From Leuctra nigra (taxonomy: Eukaryota > Arthropoda > Insecta > Plecoptera > Leuctridae): a DNA stretch of 64,000 nt. The position numbers and the translations under genes were made by a program. The stretch covers positions 14,974,345 through 15,038,344 of the forward strand of contig OW203762.1 in the NCBI GenBank assembly GCA_934045905.1. Reading direction: 5' to 3'. Positions 46,351 through 56,052 of the stretch are shown here, piece after piece (position 1 is the stretch's first letter; each line of letters starts with the position of its first letter). The notes beneath the pieces were generated by a model. That model made no database searches. It was given only the letters and a program-made list of their open reading frames with translations, and had not been told where the DNA came from.

Positions 46351-49300
46351 ATGCCCCGGGAATGTCAGGTAATCTACACTTCTCCCCTTGATGAAATTGA
46401 TTGCTATAATCTATGTCCAGTGTTATACACCAACATCCAAAGTTTACCTAGTAGCATCGATGAAGTTAGAGATATTGTTGGAAAAAATATGAATCTACTC
46501 TTATTCGGTATATCTGAAACCCATCTAACTGAAGACATTGAAGATTGGGAAGTCTCAGTTTTAGGTTATAACATCATACATATTGATTCATCTAGTAGGC
46601 ATACTGGGGGTGTGGCTTTTTACATCAAAATAGGATTAGATTACAAAATAGTACATAATGAGATTATTAACAAAAATTGGTGGACGTTAGCCATTCAAAT
46701 CCTTAGTGGAATTCTTTCTGGAACTGTTTTTAGTGTTACATACGTTTCCCCTAAAATGAAAAAGAACGATGTCCTCACTAAACTTAACTCTCTAATTGAT
46801 GTTCTCCAAGAAAATAACCACAAAGTCTTAATAGGTGGTGATTTTAATATCGATTATAGCAAAAAGTATTTTTACACCAAGAAATTGGAAGAAATGTTGA
46901 AAGAGCTTAATATGGTACAACTAGTTGACGAATTCACAAGAATAGCGGTCACTAAAGATGTTAAAAATAATTCAACTATCACGTCTAGAACTTTAATCGA
47001 CTACATTATCTGCAATTCCTATGATAAACATTTATTCGAGATAATAATGCAAGACAATATCATTTCTGATCACAGATTGATTTGTGTCTCCATAAATGGA
47101 CAATCCCAAAAATGGCACAAGACAACCACTAATAGAAAGAAAAATATAACAATATGGAACTATAATAGTATTTACGAATCCATAGATAGTCGCGACCTAT
47201 TCCGTTCTGAACTTTATGAATGCAATTGGGACCTAGACATAGATAACAGAATTACTACAAATAACTACACTGACATTATGCTAGCATCTTTCATCGAAAA
47301 CCTTAACCGCACACTCTTACAGAATGGGGTCAAAAGAAATGTATGCATTAAGGAAAAATATTCCAATAATGGCTGGTTTGACAACGATATTAGACGGGCT
47401 CAATATGATAGAAATAAGCTCTACAAAAAAGCTCGAATTACGGACTTAAGTGCTGACTGGGAAAATTACAAAAGTGCTCGTAACAAAGTTGTAAGCCTAA
47501 CCAGAGATAAAAAGCAGGATTATTACACTAATAAAATATTTGAGAAAAGAGGACAGCCTAAGGAAATTTGGAAAATCCTCAAGTCGTTTTATAAAACTAA
47601 GCAATCTTGTGATGTCAACCAACTATACTTCAATAATAGAAAAATTGTTGGTGATCTGAATATTGCTCAACATTTTAACAAATACTTTATCAATAGTGTC
47701 AGTGACATTGTAAAGGGGATTGATGGAAAAGGAGATATTGACCATTTTATGTTAAATATTACGTTAAATAAGAATCAATCTACATTAGATACATTTGAAC
47801 TGATCACTCCCGGAAAAGTTGAATCAGTTTTATTGAAACTTAAAAATTGTTCACCTGGAGAAGATGGAATTTCCAAAAAAATACTGGAGTTGGTCCTTAC
47901 CGTACCTAAGATAAGCATGTTCTTCGTTGATATGATAAATAGTTATCTTGAAAGCGGCAAATATCCTGATAGATTAAAATCAGCTGTTATTACGCCTATT
48001 CCGAAAGTCCAGAGTGCCATAGACGGTGAAAACTTTCGGCCAATTAGCACCCTCCACATTGTTGACAAGGTTTTTGAGACCGTAGTTAAGGATCAACTTC
48101 TCAAATTCATTGAAGAAAATGACATTCTTATTAAGGAACAATCCGGTTTCAGAAGCCTCCATGGATGTGAAACAGCCGTTCAATTCATTATAGATGACCT
48201 TAAGACTAAAATATTAAACCAGAAATACACTAGGGCTATGTTTATAGATTTAAAACGAGCCTTCGATACCATCGATCGTAATATTCTCATTATGAAACTT
48301 CATAAATATGGTTTTCGTGGCACTGTATTAACATGGTTAATGTCTTATTTGGAAGATAGAACCCAGTGTGTGACAATTAATGGTATGCAGTCTGAACAAC
48401 GGGACAATTCGCTTGGTGTCCCTCAGGGGTCTATTTTAGGACCACTACTATTTATCTTATATATTAATGACATAGGACACATCTTCAAGCATAGTACCAT
48501 ACATTTATACGCGGATGACGCCCTGCTCATTACCAGTGGCACTGATCCTCAACTAGTCCACACAAATACGTCGGAAGACATCAAGACTCTTGAGCAATGG
48601 CTGATCTCTAATAAACTCAAACTTAATGTTCCCAAAACAAAAAGTATGGTAATTTGCTGTAACAAAATTAGATCTAAATTCAAAACGTTTGCCAATTTCC
48701 AATTCAAAATTGACAACACACTAGTTGAAAATGTATCTGAATTTAAATATTTAGGAATTATTCTTGATGAGAATCTGACCTTTAACAAACATGGTCAATA
48801 TATTATCAGGAAAGTTACAAAAAAAGTTGGCCTGTTTCAAAGAAAATGCTCTAATTTGCCGATAATGAGCAAAATACACATTTGCCAGGCAATAATAACG
48901 CCACATTTCGATTATTGCAGTTCGATATTATTCCTATTAAATCAAAACCATATCAATAAACTACAGAAACTTCAAAATAAAATCATGAGATCTATATTAT
49001 GGGTAAACAGACGCACCTCAATTGTTAAAATGTGTGAAACCTTATGCTGGATCACAGTAAAACAAAGAATAGTGCTCAACACCCTTTCATTTATATTCAA
49101 AATCAGTCGAGGAATTGGACCTTCGTACCTTACAGAGAAATTCTTGAATGTTTCCCATGTTCACAATACAAGGCAGGTAAATGATCTGCTCGTTAAGAGA
49201 TCATCTTCTACGTTCGGGAATAACTCGCTATTTTCAAAGGGAGCTAAACTTTATAATAAATTACCTATAAATGTTAGAAACTCAGACAATATTAAAATAT

Positions 49301-49392
49301 TTAGACGCGAGTGCTTAAAATCCATTCGTAATCCTAATGTATGGAAAGTTGACCATGCTGCTGGTATAAATAGTTTCTGGTATATACCATAA
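46351..49392 (+). CDS. non-LTR retrotransposon ORF2: endonuclease and reverse transcriptase, intact
   Basis: A single open frame of 1013 codons. Residues about 25-245 are an APE-type endonuclease: NIQSL near 28, SETHL near 55, GGDFNIDY near 162, LIDYIICN near 217 and SDHRLI near 239. Residues about 500-780 are the reverse transcriptase: FRPISTLHIVDKVFE, QSGFRSLHGCETAV, MFIDLKRAFDTID near 636, GVPQGSILGPLLF near 688 and LYADDALL near 718. The catalytic Asp residues are present. The C-terminal region contains YLGIILDENLTFNKH and ends LYNKLPINVR... No stop or frameshift breaks it, so it may encode a working enzyme. The layout (EN-RT, no RNase H, short A/T-rich 3' end) fits the CR1/L2/Jockey branch; the clade needs a tree. 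Confidence 0.93.
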   Translation: MPRECQVIYTSPLDEIDCYNLCPVLYTNIQSLPSSIDEVRDIVGKNMNLLLFGISETHLTEDIEDWEVSVLGYNIIHIDSSSRHTGGVAFYIKIGLDYKIVHNEIINKNWWTLAIQILSGILSGTVFSVTYVSPKMKKNDVLTKLNSLIDVLQENNHKVLIGGDFNIDYSKKYFYTKKLEEMLKELNMVQLVDEFTRIAVTKDVKNNSTITSRTLIDYIICNSYDKHLFEIIMQDNIISDHRLICVSINGQSQKWHKTTTNRKKNITIWNYNSIYESIDSRDLFRSELYECNWDLDIDNRITTNNYTDIMLASFIENLNRTLLQNGVKRNVCIKEKYSNNGWFDNDIRRAQYDRNKLYKKARITDLSADWENYKSARNKVVSLTRDKKQDYYTNKIFEKRGQPKEIWKILKSFYKTKQSCDVNQLYFNNRKIVGDLNIAQHFNKYFINSVSDIVKGIDGKGDIDHFMLNITLNKNQSTLDTFELITPGKVESVLLKLKNCSPGEDGISKKILELVLTVPKISMFFVDMINSYLESGKYPDRLKSAVITPIPKVQSAIDGENFRPISTLHIVDKVFETVVKDQLLKFIEENDILIKEQSGFRSLHGCETAVQFIIDDLKTKILNQKYTRAMFIDLKRAFDTIDRNILIMKLHKYGFRGTVLTWLMSYLEDRTQCVTINGMQSEQRDNSLGVPQGSILGPLLFILYINDIGHIFKHSTIHLYADDALLITSGTDPQLVHTNTSEDIKTLEQWLISNKLKLNVPKTKSMVICCNKIRSKFKTFANFQFKIDNTLVENVSEFKYLGIILDENLTFNKHGQYIIRKVTKKVGLFQRKCSNLPIMSKIHICQAIITPHFDYCSSILFLLNQNHINKLQKLQNKIMRSILWVNRRTSIVKMCETLCWITVKQRIVLNTLSFIFKISRGIGPSYLTEKFLNVSHVHNTRQVNDLLVKRSSSTFGNNSLFSKGAKLYNKLPINVRNSDNIKIFRRECLKSIRNPNVWKVDHAAGINSFWYIP

Positions 49393-49722
49393 TCATGACA
49401 TCTTTTATCTTTTATCCCTGCTCCTTTAACTAAAATTTGCTAACAAACAAATTGTCTAATAATTTTTAATAAAATCTCAAATATTAATCTCTGTAATCCT
49501 GTTAATGATATTTCAAAACAAGTATATTTAACTAGAAATATAAGTATTTCTATCTAGAAATAGAACAGAACTGATTTAACTAAATTAAATTAAATTACTG
49601 TTTATTAACTTAGTTTGTTATCTAATATAAATTAATTTATTCTATTTCTGTAATTGTATTTGTGTGAAAATGTATGTAACGTGTACAATAGCTGTAAAGC
49701 TAAATAAATGGATACTACTACT
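49393..49722 (+). other. 3' UTR of the non-LTR retrotransposon
   Basis: AT-rich, ending with AGCTGTAAAGCTAAATAAAT. The inverted GCT-AAAGC wording before the end looks like the small 3' hairpin seen in CR1/L2-like elements. Exact end is uncertain. Confidence 0.55.
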
Positions 49723-49879
49723 TGACTCGTACTCTATGTGTAAAAACATAAACTATACTCTATCTATTCAAGATGAACTGTTTATAAAAGTATGGATTTT
49801 ATTTTCAAAATGTATGTAATTTACAAGTTTTAGTACAGTACCTAACTGATTTGTCTGGAAAGAGAAAGCAGATCAAAAA

Positions 49880-50070
49880 GAGACGTGACGTGTGTCCGCC
49901 AAAAGACAATGGGATGGGATGATACGTGGTGATTTGAAGGCAAAGAGACTCCGGGAAGTGGAAACTATTAGATTGATTGTGGAGCATGGCATGAGCGATT
50001 GTATAGGATGATGAGGAGTGATAGAGTGCATTGCTCGATAAAGAAAAAGGGAAGAGGAAGAAGATGAGGA
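49880..50070 (+). pseudogene. possible decayed LINE ORF2 tail
   Basis: Frames read RQWDGMIRGDLKAKRLREVE and, after a shift, WHERLYRMMRSDRVH. Both look like the post-RT tail of LINE-type proteins (WHERLYR...DR). Stops and at least one frameshift separate them. Confidence 0.35.
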
Positions 50071-51220
50071 GGAGGAGGATGAAGAAAATTGAACATTCTT
50101 CGTAATTTAACAATTTATTGTGTTTTATATTATATTATTGGTTGCTTTTTATGTTTTTTTTTATGGTTTTTGTGGATTTTATGGTTTGTATGGTATTGGT
50201 ATGGTTGCCAAAAACTGGTTTAATCCCGATTTACACGGTACAATTTCTTGAACAACTTCTGTGTCCATTCCCAGTTTTCATACAATTTTGCATTTACACG
50301 AAGCAACTTTCTGTCACCGAACTTTAAATATGTTCAAATTTCCTTCGAGAAATGTGACAAAGACTGTGCCAAAGACTGTGACACAGAAATGTTCAAAAAA
50401 ATGTGACCGTGTAAATCAGGCTTTAAGTCTAAATTGATTTGAATTTTTTACCAGCTGGTGGAAAAAAACAAATACCTATAACTAACTATCTGGCTTAGGT
50501 ATCAAAATTATTTTTCAATATATAAATACCTCATAATTTTAAATTATGAATCTCTGGAAATATTTCACATCTTCAGATTTTTTAATAATTGTGCAACAAT
50601 AATCGCCAGTGCATTGAATGTGCATTGAATGCATTTTACTTCCCAATATAGTTACATGCAATAAATGTATTAGTGAACTCTCATACCCTCAATAATCTCC
50701 AAATGCATGCATTAACTAATTGGCTGATCATTGAGCGGGCTATTACGATATTAAAACATGTCATCATTTGCTGCGTAATTACCAACTGATGTTATCAGTA
50801 TTTCGACACAGTCATTATCAAGAAGGGAAAAACGGTAGTAAATTCACTTACGATGGCCACATGCAGTTGTTGGTTGCAAGTTATTAGGAGCCCGAGCACA
50901 TGCGTCCTTTCGTTCATTACAATTATTCTTCTCGGCATCACCATTGATACAGGTTTAAAGTCAAGACAAGTTAAGTTCCCATTCCCATTCCCATTCATTA
51001 CATACACTAATTTATCTATCCAGTGTTTTAAAATATAAACAGTACCAAATATTGTGATAATGCAGAACTAATAATTATGTATTCATACATTGAATTGAGA
51101 ATAAATAAATATTTAAAATAAACATACCAGATTGTAGGTAATTTGCAAGTAATTAGAATCCAACGATCTGTATTTTCATTCAGGTTTGAGCCCCGGCTAA
51201 AGTAACGACGCGGTTGACAG
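50071..51220. other. unassigned non-coding sequence
   Basis: No exon recognised. A (CCCATT)3 run is at 50975-50996. Confidence 0.3.
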
Positions 51221-51316
51221 ATTTAGTTCAGAAATGGATTGGAAAGAATATTGCACCAACTCCACCCTTCATGGGTTCAAATACTTCAGTCAAGAGGGCC
51301 GCCACTGGATGGAGAG
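51221..51316 (+). CDS. DEG/ENaC (pickpocket-type) channel: exon before TM1
   Basis: From a GTTGACAG acceptor (or ATTTAG, start 51227) to a GTAACA donor. The frame reads MDWKEYCTNSTLHGFKYFSQ then EGRHWMER. The CxNSTxHG block is the conserved cytosolic pre-TM1 segment of insect pickpocket channels; its His-Gly pair is needed for gating in the family. It ends in phase 2 (AG), and the first base of the TM1 exon (A at 53082) completes Arg. DEG/ENaC proteins are amiloride-sensitive sodium channels of sensory neurons and epithelia. Upstream exons are not seen. Confidence 0.82.
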
Positions 51317-51384
51317 GTAACACACATCGTACTCATCAATGTTCTTTGCACACACTCTCACGGGGGCTTCGTCCTCACCGCCTG

Positions 51385-53081
51385 GGACGGCTTCCAGGAC
51401 GCCGTCAGCGACACCCACTACCTCCTGTACATGTGTTGCAGAGTGTTCTGGGCCGTGTGTTGTGCCTCGCCGCCTGGGACGGCTTCCAGGACGCCGTCAG
51501 CGACACCCACTACCTCCTGTACATGTATTGCAGAGTGTTCTGGGCCGTGTGTTGTGCCTCGCCGCCTGGGACGGCTTCCAGGACGCCGTCAGCGACACCC
51601 ACTACCTCCTGTACATGTGTTGCAGAGTGTTCTGGGCCGTGTGTTGTGCCTCGCCGCCTGGGACGGCTTCCAGGACGCCGTCAGCGACACCCACTACCTC
51701 CAGTACATGTGTTGCAGAGTGTTCTGGGCCGTGTGTTGTGCCTCGCCGCCTGGGACGGCTTCCAGGACGCCGTCAGCGACACCCACTCACTACCTCCTAT
51801 ACATGTGTGGCAGAGTTTTCTGGGCCGTGTGTTGTGCCTCGCCGCCTGGGACGGCTTCCAGGACGCCGTCAGCGACACCCACTACCTCCTGTACATGTAT
51901 TGCTTGCAGAGTGTTCTGGGCCGTGTGTTGTGCCTCGCCGCCTGGGACGGCTTCCAGGACGCCGTCAGCGACACCCACTACCTCCTGTACATGTATTGCA
52001 GAGTGTTCTGGGCCGTGTGTTGTGCCTCGCCGCCTGGGACGGCTTCCAGGACGCCGTCAGCGACACCCACTACCTCCTGTACTAACAACCCAACGGCTGG
52101 TGTGTTGGATACCTCGGTTCTCGTTAGATCACCGAGGTTAAGCAACATTGAGCGCGGTCAGCGATTGGATGGGTGACCATTCAACTCTGCCTTGCCAGGT
52201 TGCTGCCGTTGGGCCAGAGAGACTGGGGTGTTTAGGGGTTAGTGTGACGACCTCCCTCCACCTGTTATCAGTCTCTCGACGGCGCGGGTTGTGGAGGCCC
52301 GTGCTGTGAATGTTACATCGTCCTTCGGAAGGGACGTTAAGCCGTTGGTCCCCTTGGTATCTATCGTCAGGAGTAGGCTACATGCCGGTACCGGGTTTCC
52401 TCTCCTCCCTTCTCTATTACATTCTCACTAGTGGAGCCTCGGCTCCGTTGAGAATATAGGCTTAATAAAAATAAAAAAAATATAATGCGTTACAGAGTGT
52501 TCTGGGCCGTGTGTTGTGCCTCGCCGCCTGGGACGGCTTCCAGGACGCCGTCAGCGACACCCACTACCTCCTGTACATGTGTTGCAGAGTGTTCTGGGCC
52601 GTGTGTTGTGCCTCGCCGCCTGGGACGGCTTCCAGGACGCCGTCAGCGACTCCACTACCTCCTGTACATGTGTTGCAGAGGGTTCTGGGCCGTGTGTTGT
52701 GCCTCACCGCCTGGGACGGCTTCCAGGACGCCGTCAGCGACACACTCTACCTCCTGTACTATAATGTGTTACAGAGTGTTCTGGGCCCTGTGTTGTGCCG
52801 GCTCGCTGTGGTGCACGGGGTTCATCGTCCTCAAAGCCTGGGACGGCTTCCAGAACGCCGTCAGCGACACCCACTACCTCCTGTACATGTGATGCAGAGT
52901 GTTCTGGGCCGTGTGTTGTGCCTCGCCGCCTGGGACGTCTTCCAGGACGCCGTCAGCGACACCCACTACCTCCTGTACATGTGTTGAAGAGTGTTCTGGG
53001 CCGTGTGTTGTGCCTCGCCGCCTGGGACGGCTTCCAGGACGCCGTCAGAGACACCCACTACCTCCTGTACATGTGTTGAAG
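51385..53081 (+). repeat. tandem array of truncated DEG/ENaC TM1 exons, about 13 copies
   Basis: Units of about 92 bp: TGTTGCAG acceptor, GTGTTCTGGGCCGTGTGTTG, then GCCTGGGACGGCTTCCAGGA and CGCCGTCAGCGACACCCACT, CTCCTGTACATG. GTGTTCTGG starts at 51442, 51535, 51627, 51719 and so on (period 92). Compared with the full exon at 53082, most units lack about 35 bp (CTCGCTCTGGTGCACGGGGT and following) that encode the middle of TM1. The unit at 52771-52890 keeps that segment. The first unit is partial (from 51388). A SINE splits the array at 52085-52483. 92 is not a multiple of three and no frame meets a stop for about 900 bp, so long frames here are artefacts. Confidence 0.85.
52085..52483 (+). mobile_element. 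5S rRNA-derived SINE (SINE3-like)
   Basis: 52090-52210 follows 5S rRNA: CCCAACGGC at the start, GGTTCTCGTTAGATCACCGA, GGTTAAGCAACATTGAGCGC, GGTCAGCGATTGGATGGGTG and an ending CTGCCGTTGGGCC. It contains the internal A and C boxes of a 5S promoter. A 3' body follows (52215-52455), ending in CTTAATAAAAATAAAAAAAA. It is inserted in an array unit like that at 52751-52775 (GTACTA before, TATAATG after), with at most a TA duplication. Confidence 0.8.
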
Positions 53082-53290
53082 AGTGTTCTGGGCCGTGTGT
53101 TGTGCCGGCTCGCTCTGGTGCACGGGGTTCATCGTCCTCAAAGCCTGGGACGGCTTCCAGAACGACGCCGTCAGCTTCGTCAGCGACACCAACTACCTGC
53201 GTTGGAACACCTCCTTCATGACCATGTCGATCTGCGAGGCCGAGAACCTCTTCACTCGGACCCAAGATTACCTCAACGCGTTTAGGAAAA
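53082..53290 (+). CDS. DEG/ENaC channel: full TM1 exon and start of extracellular domain
   Basis: Frame joins the exon at 51316: R-VFWAVCCAGSLWCTGFIVL, then KAWDGFQNDAVSFVSDTNYL, RWNTSFMTMSICEAENLFTR. This is TM1 followed by the NYLxWNTxFxxxxxCE block of the extracellular start in pickpocket proteins. The acceptor here is TGTTGAAG rather than the TGTTGCAG of the truncated copies, which is weaker. The 3' edge is uncertain; the frame stays open to 53418 but enters a MITE at 53363. The rest of the channel is not in the window. Confidence 0.75.
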
Positions 53291-53362
53291 AATTATATTC
53301 ATACTTGCATGGGAAATCCCTGGTTGTTGCAACCATCTTGATGGCAACATTAAGGATAACTG

Positions 53363-53684
53363 TTAAGAGGCAAACGGAAGCGAACGGGAATCGCACGGTT
53401 CGTCAGAGCGTTTTTTGAAATTTTGTCTTCCCACTTAATAATTTAAAAAAATTAGATTGTAACGACCCATTACAGCCTAAAAGACTAAATAATGCCAAAA
53501 ATTTCGTATTTAACACTTTGAGGTCGCACCACAGGTCATAATGAACTCCAGTGTGTGGCATTATTTAGTCTATTAGGTTGTTATGGGTCGTTACTATCTG
53601 ATTTTTGAAAAGTGGGAAGACAAAATTTCAAAAAAACGCTCTGACGAAGCGTGCGGATCCCGTTCGCTTCCGTTTGCCTCTTAA
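53363..53684. mobile_element. MITE with about 125-bp arms
   Basis: TTAAGAGGCAAACGGAAGCG at the left and its complement at the right. Inner arms carry AGAGCGTTTTTTGAAATTTT and ACTAAATAATGCC with few differences. TTA/TAA flanks suggest Harbinger-type insertion. Confidence 0.7.
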
Positions 53685-53799
53685 GGCCGATGCACAATAA
53701 TTGACGCGGACGGACGACGCGGACGGACGACGTCTTTAACATTGTATTCTTCTCCGTCGTCCGTCCGCGTCGTCCGTACGCGTCAATTGTGCATCGGCC
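53685..53799. mobile_element. second, abutting MITE
   Basis: GGCCGATGCACAATAATTGA and CGCGGACGGACGACG face their complements around a 30-bp centre. It starts at the last base of the previous element with no spacer. Confidence 0.7.
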
Positions 53800-56052
53800 T
53801 TTATTCTGTGTTTTATGACGAAGTTCGATAGTTTTATTTAATCTCACCCGTCAAAGTGCCAGTCCATTTTGTCTTTCAATGCGTTGCTGATAGGGTAACG
53901 ATAAAAGTTCGTGCATGAAAGCCAAGTAGTTAGTTGAAGTGAAATCTGAGATAAAATTCTCTACACTTCATGTGTCACTACTCACTTTAGTCGCCTAAGT
54001 TGGGACCAGATTTTAAAAATGCTGCGGTCTGTCGGCCATTTAACACGTGTTCTCCTCTGATACTTTCACCATAAAGAGCCACACAATGCAATGCCACTTG
54101 GATTTTAAGTTTTTTAAAGCAGCCCACCACTACAGAAATAAGCTTAACCATTCAGGTGATCCGTCAGACTCTAAAGTGGTATTTTTCCAAATTTAAAAGC
54201 TGTATTCCATTTATATAGATTGTATCCCTTCGCTTGTTGTAGATGTTTATAGAGATAAAGATTGGAGTAATTCAGACAGATATTAATTAAAAACTAAATT
54301 TATTAAAATTAAAAAATTAAAAGTATACCAAACTTAGCTTGGATTCGCCCCTTCGCTCGTGGTATAGATTGTTATTCTACTAGGAAAACGCTCAGTGTAA
54401 CGCGTTGATGAACTCTGGCTCAATTAACCATAATTTCCCACTTCACAAGCCAAATACTGCATTGCTCTCTTTTGCAGTGCATATTAATTTTGGATTTCCT
54501 CATTGGTACAGTAAGAGTAAGGTATAGTGGCATTTCACAGGTGTTTTAAATATGCAACAATTAAAAGCGATGTCATGGATATACTCAACAATATTAAGTC
54601 GTATTGATTCAGCAACGGATCTGAGAAGACGCTAGTTGAGAACTGCTTATTCGAAGAATACTTACAAGGTAACATACGAATTGATTTGTATAGGATCATA
54701 GATTTAAACATTCAGTTTTCGCTAGGGGTCAAAACTTCCTTGGTAAAAGTGCAGTTACAAAATAGAAGAATTTAGAAATTTAAAATTTACATATTATAAT
54801 ATTAGAAGTGTAAGAAAGCATCATTAATGTATCACGGCAACAGATATTAATTTAAGAATGGATTATATTTTAGTAGAAAATGTGTTTGTGTAGAAACTAA
54901 CAATGAAAATATCTAAAATGCGAACACGGAACAATCACATCAATAATATTGACATCCATGACAATAGAATCGAGGGAAAATACTTGCCCAATGGTCACTA
55001 CAGGGGCCTCATTCTACAACTGAATTGCTGGTCGCCTAGCAATTATTTCAATGTTAATCTTATGAAAGTTTAACGACGCCGAATCAATTGATACGAGACG
55101 ACAAGGGAATTTAGAATACCCCCCCCCCCCCCCCCCCCCCGCCATTCATGGTAAGCAGCTTATACCGCAGGTAGAGCAAAAAAAAATTACCCTTTTTGAG
55201 AGGTCACTACAACAAAACTATAAAAGATAAAAGGCAGAAACTTGACCATATTTTAGAACGAATATGGAAATTTAATATGTGCAATTTTCAGAAACATTCG
55301 ATTAATGCGAAAAAAGTTGCATGCATTTGAATTCAGACATTGAAAAATCGTTTACCCAGCGATTAAATAGCGCGTGTTTGAGCTTAAAACCACTGTAGCT
55401 TGTTAAATAGAATGACCTGTTTTGTACATTAGTAAGTTTGCGTTGATCAAAATTTGACATAAAAGTTACACCATTTAGTAAAGCATGTCTGTTTCTTAAG
55501 AGGCATGGTTTCAAGAAGAGATACGGAAGGAAATATTATTGTTTCTGCTGAATTTCCAACGATAAATTGGAAATGTTAAAAAAAGTAACATAAATTCACA
55601 CATACCAACCTACTTAATAAATCCAAGACAAATTCGCATAGATTTATTGAACATAAATGTATGTTTATTTATAAATTCATAAATAAACATAAATTCACCT
55701 CATTCCTTCAAAGTAAGTCCAAACTTTTTTCCTAATATAAGTGATCTCTAAATCAGGGACCCTAAAACACGGTTTTCACGGCCCTAGCTCGCAGAGGGCG
55801 CTATAATTATTATGATTGCACAAGAATATGATCTAGGACAATCAGAGATTTAAAAATTAATAATATTGGCTAAATGGTTTTATAATTAATATTTTGTGTC
55901 AATAAAAATTACTCTGTTAGCATTAAATAAAAAAAATCCTAAATAAAGACAGTTTTATTGTTTTCTCGGAATCACCACCAATGGACTGACGCCCTTTCTT
56001 GAATAAGTGATTTAAAAACCTAGTGTCACACATTTGTTCTTTTCTGTTACAG
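53800..56052. other. mostly unassigned sequence
   Basis: Contains a Helitron-like end (54380), a poly-C run (55120-55140) and dispersed repeats at 55004-55075 and 55185-55270. No DEG/ENaC exon found. Confidence 0.4.
54380..54412 (-). mobile_element. Helitron-like 3' terminus, truncated
   Basis: CTAGGAAAACGCTCAGTGTA then ACGCGTTGATGA matches the ends at 5288 and 11740, but the sequence diverges after GATGA. Confidence 0.55.

Noticed and set aside
51214..52176. Three overlapping 250-320 codon frames on the + strand
   Set aside because: They are the three frames of the 92-bp exon array. Only the pre-TM1 and full TM1 exons match a protein family.
52090..52210. 5S rRNA gene
   Set aside because: Similarity covers most of 5S, but substitutions are spread through it and it continues into a body and A-rich tail, so it is a SINE head.
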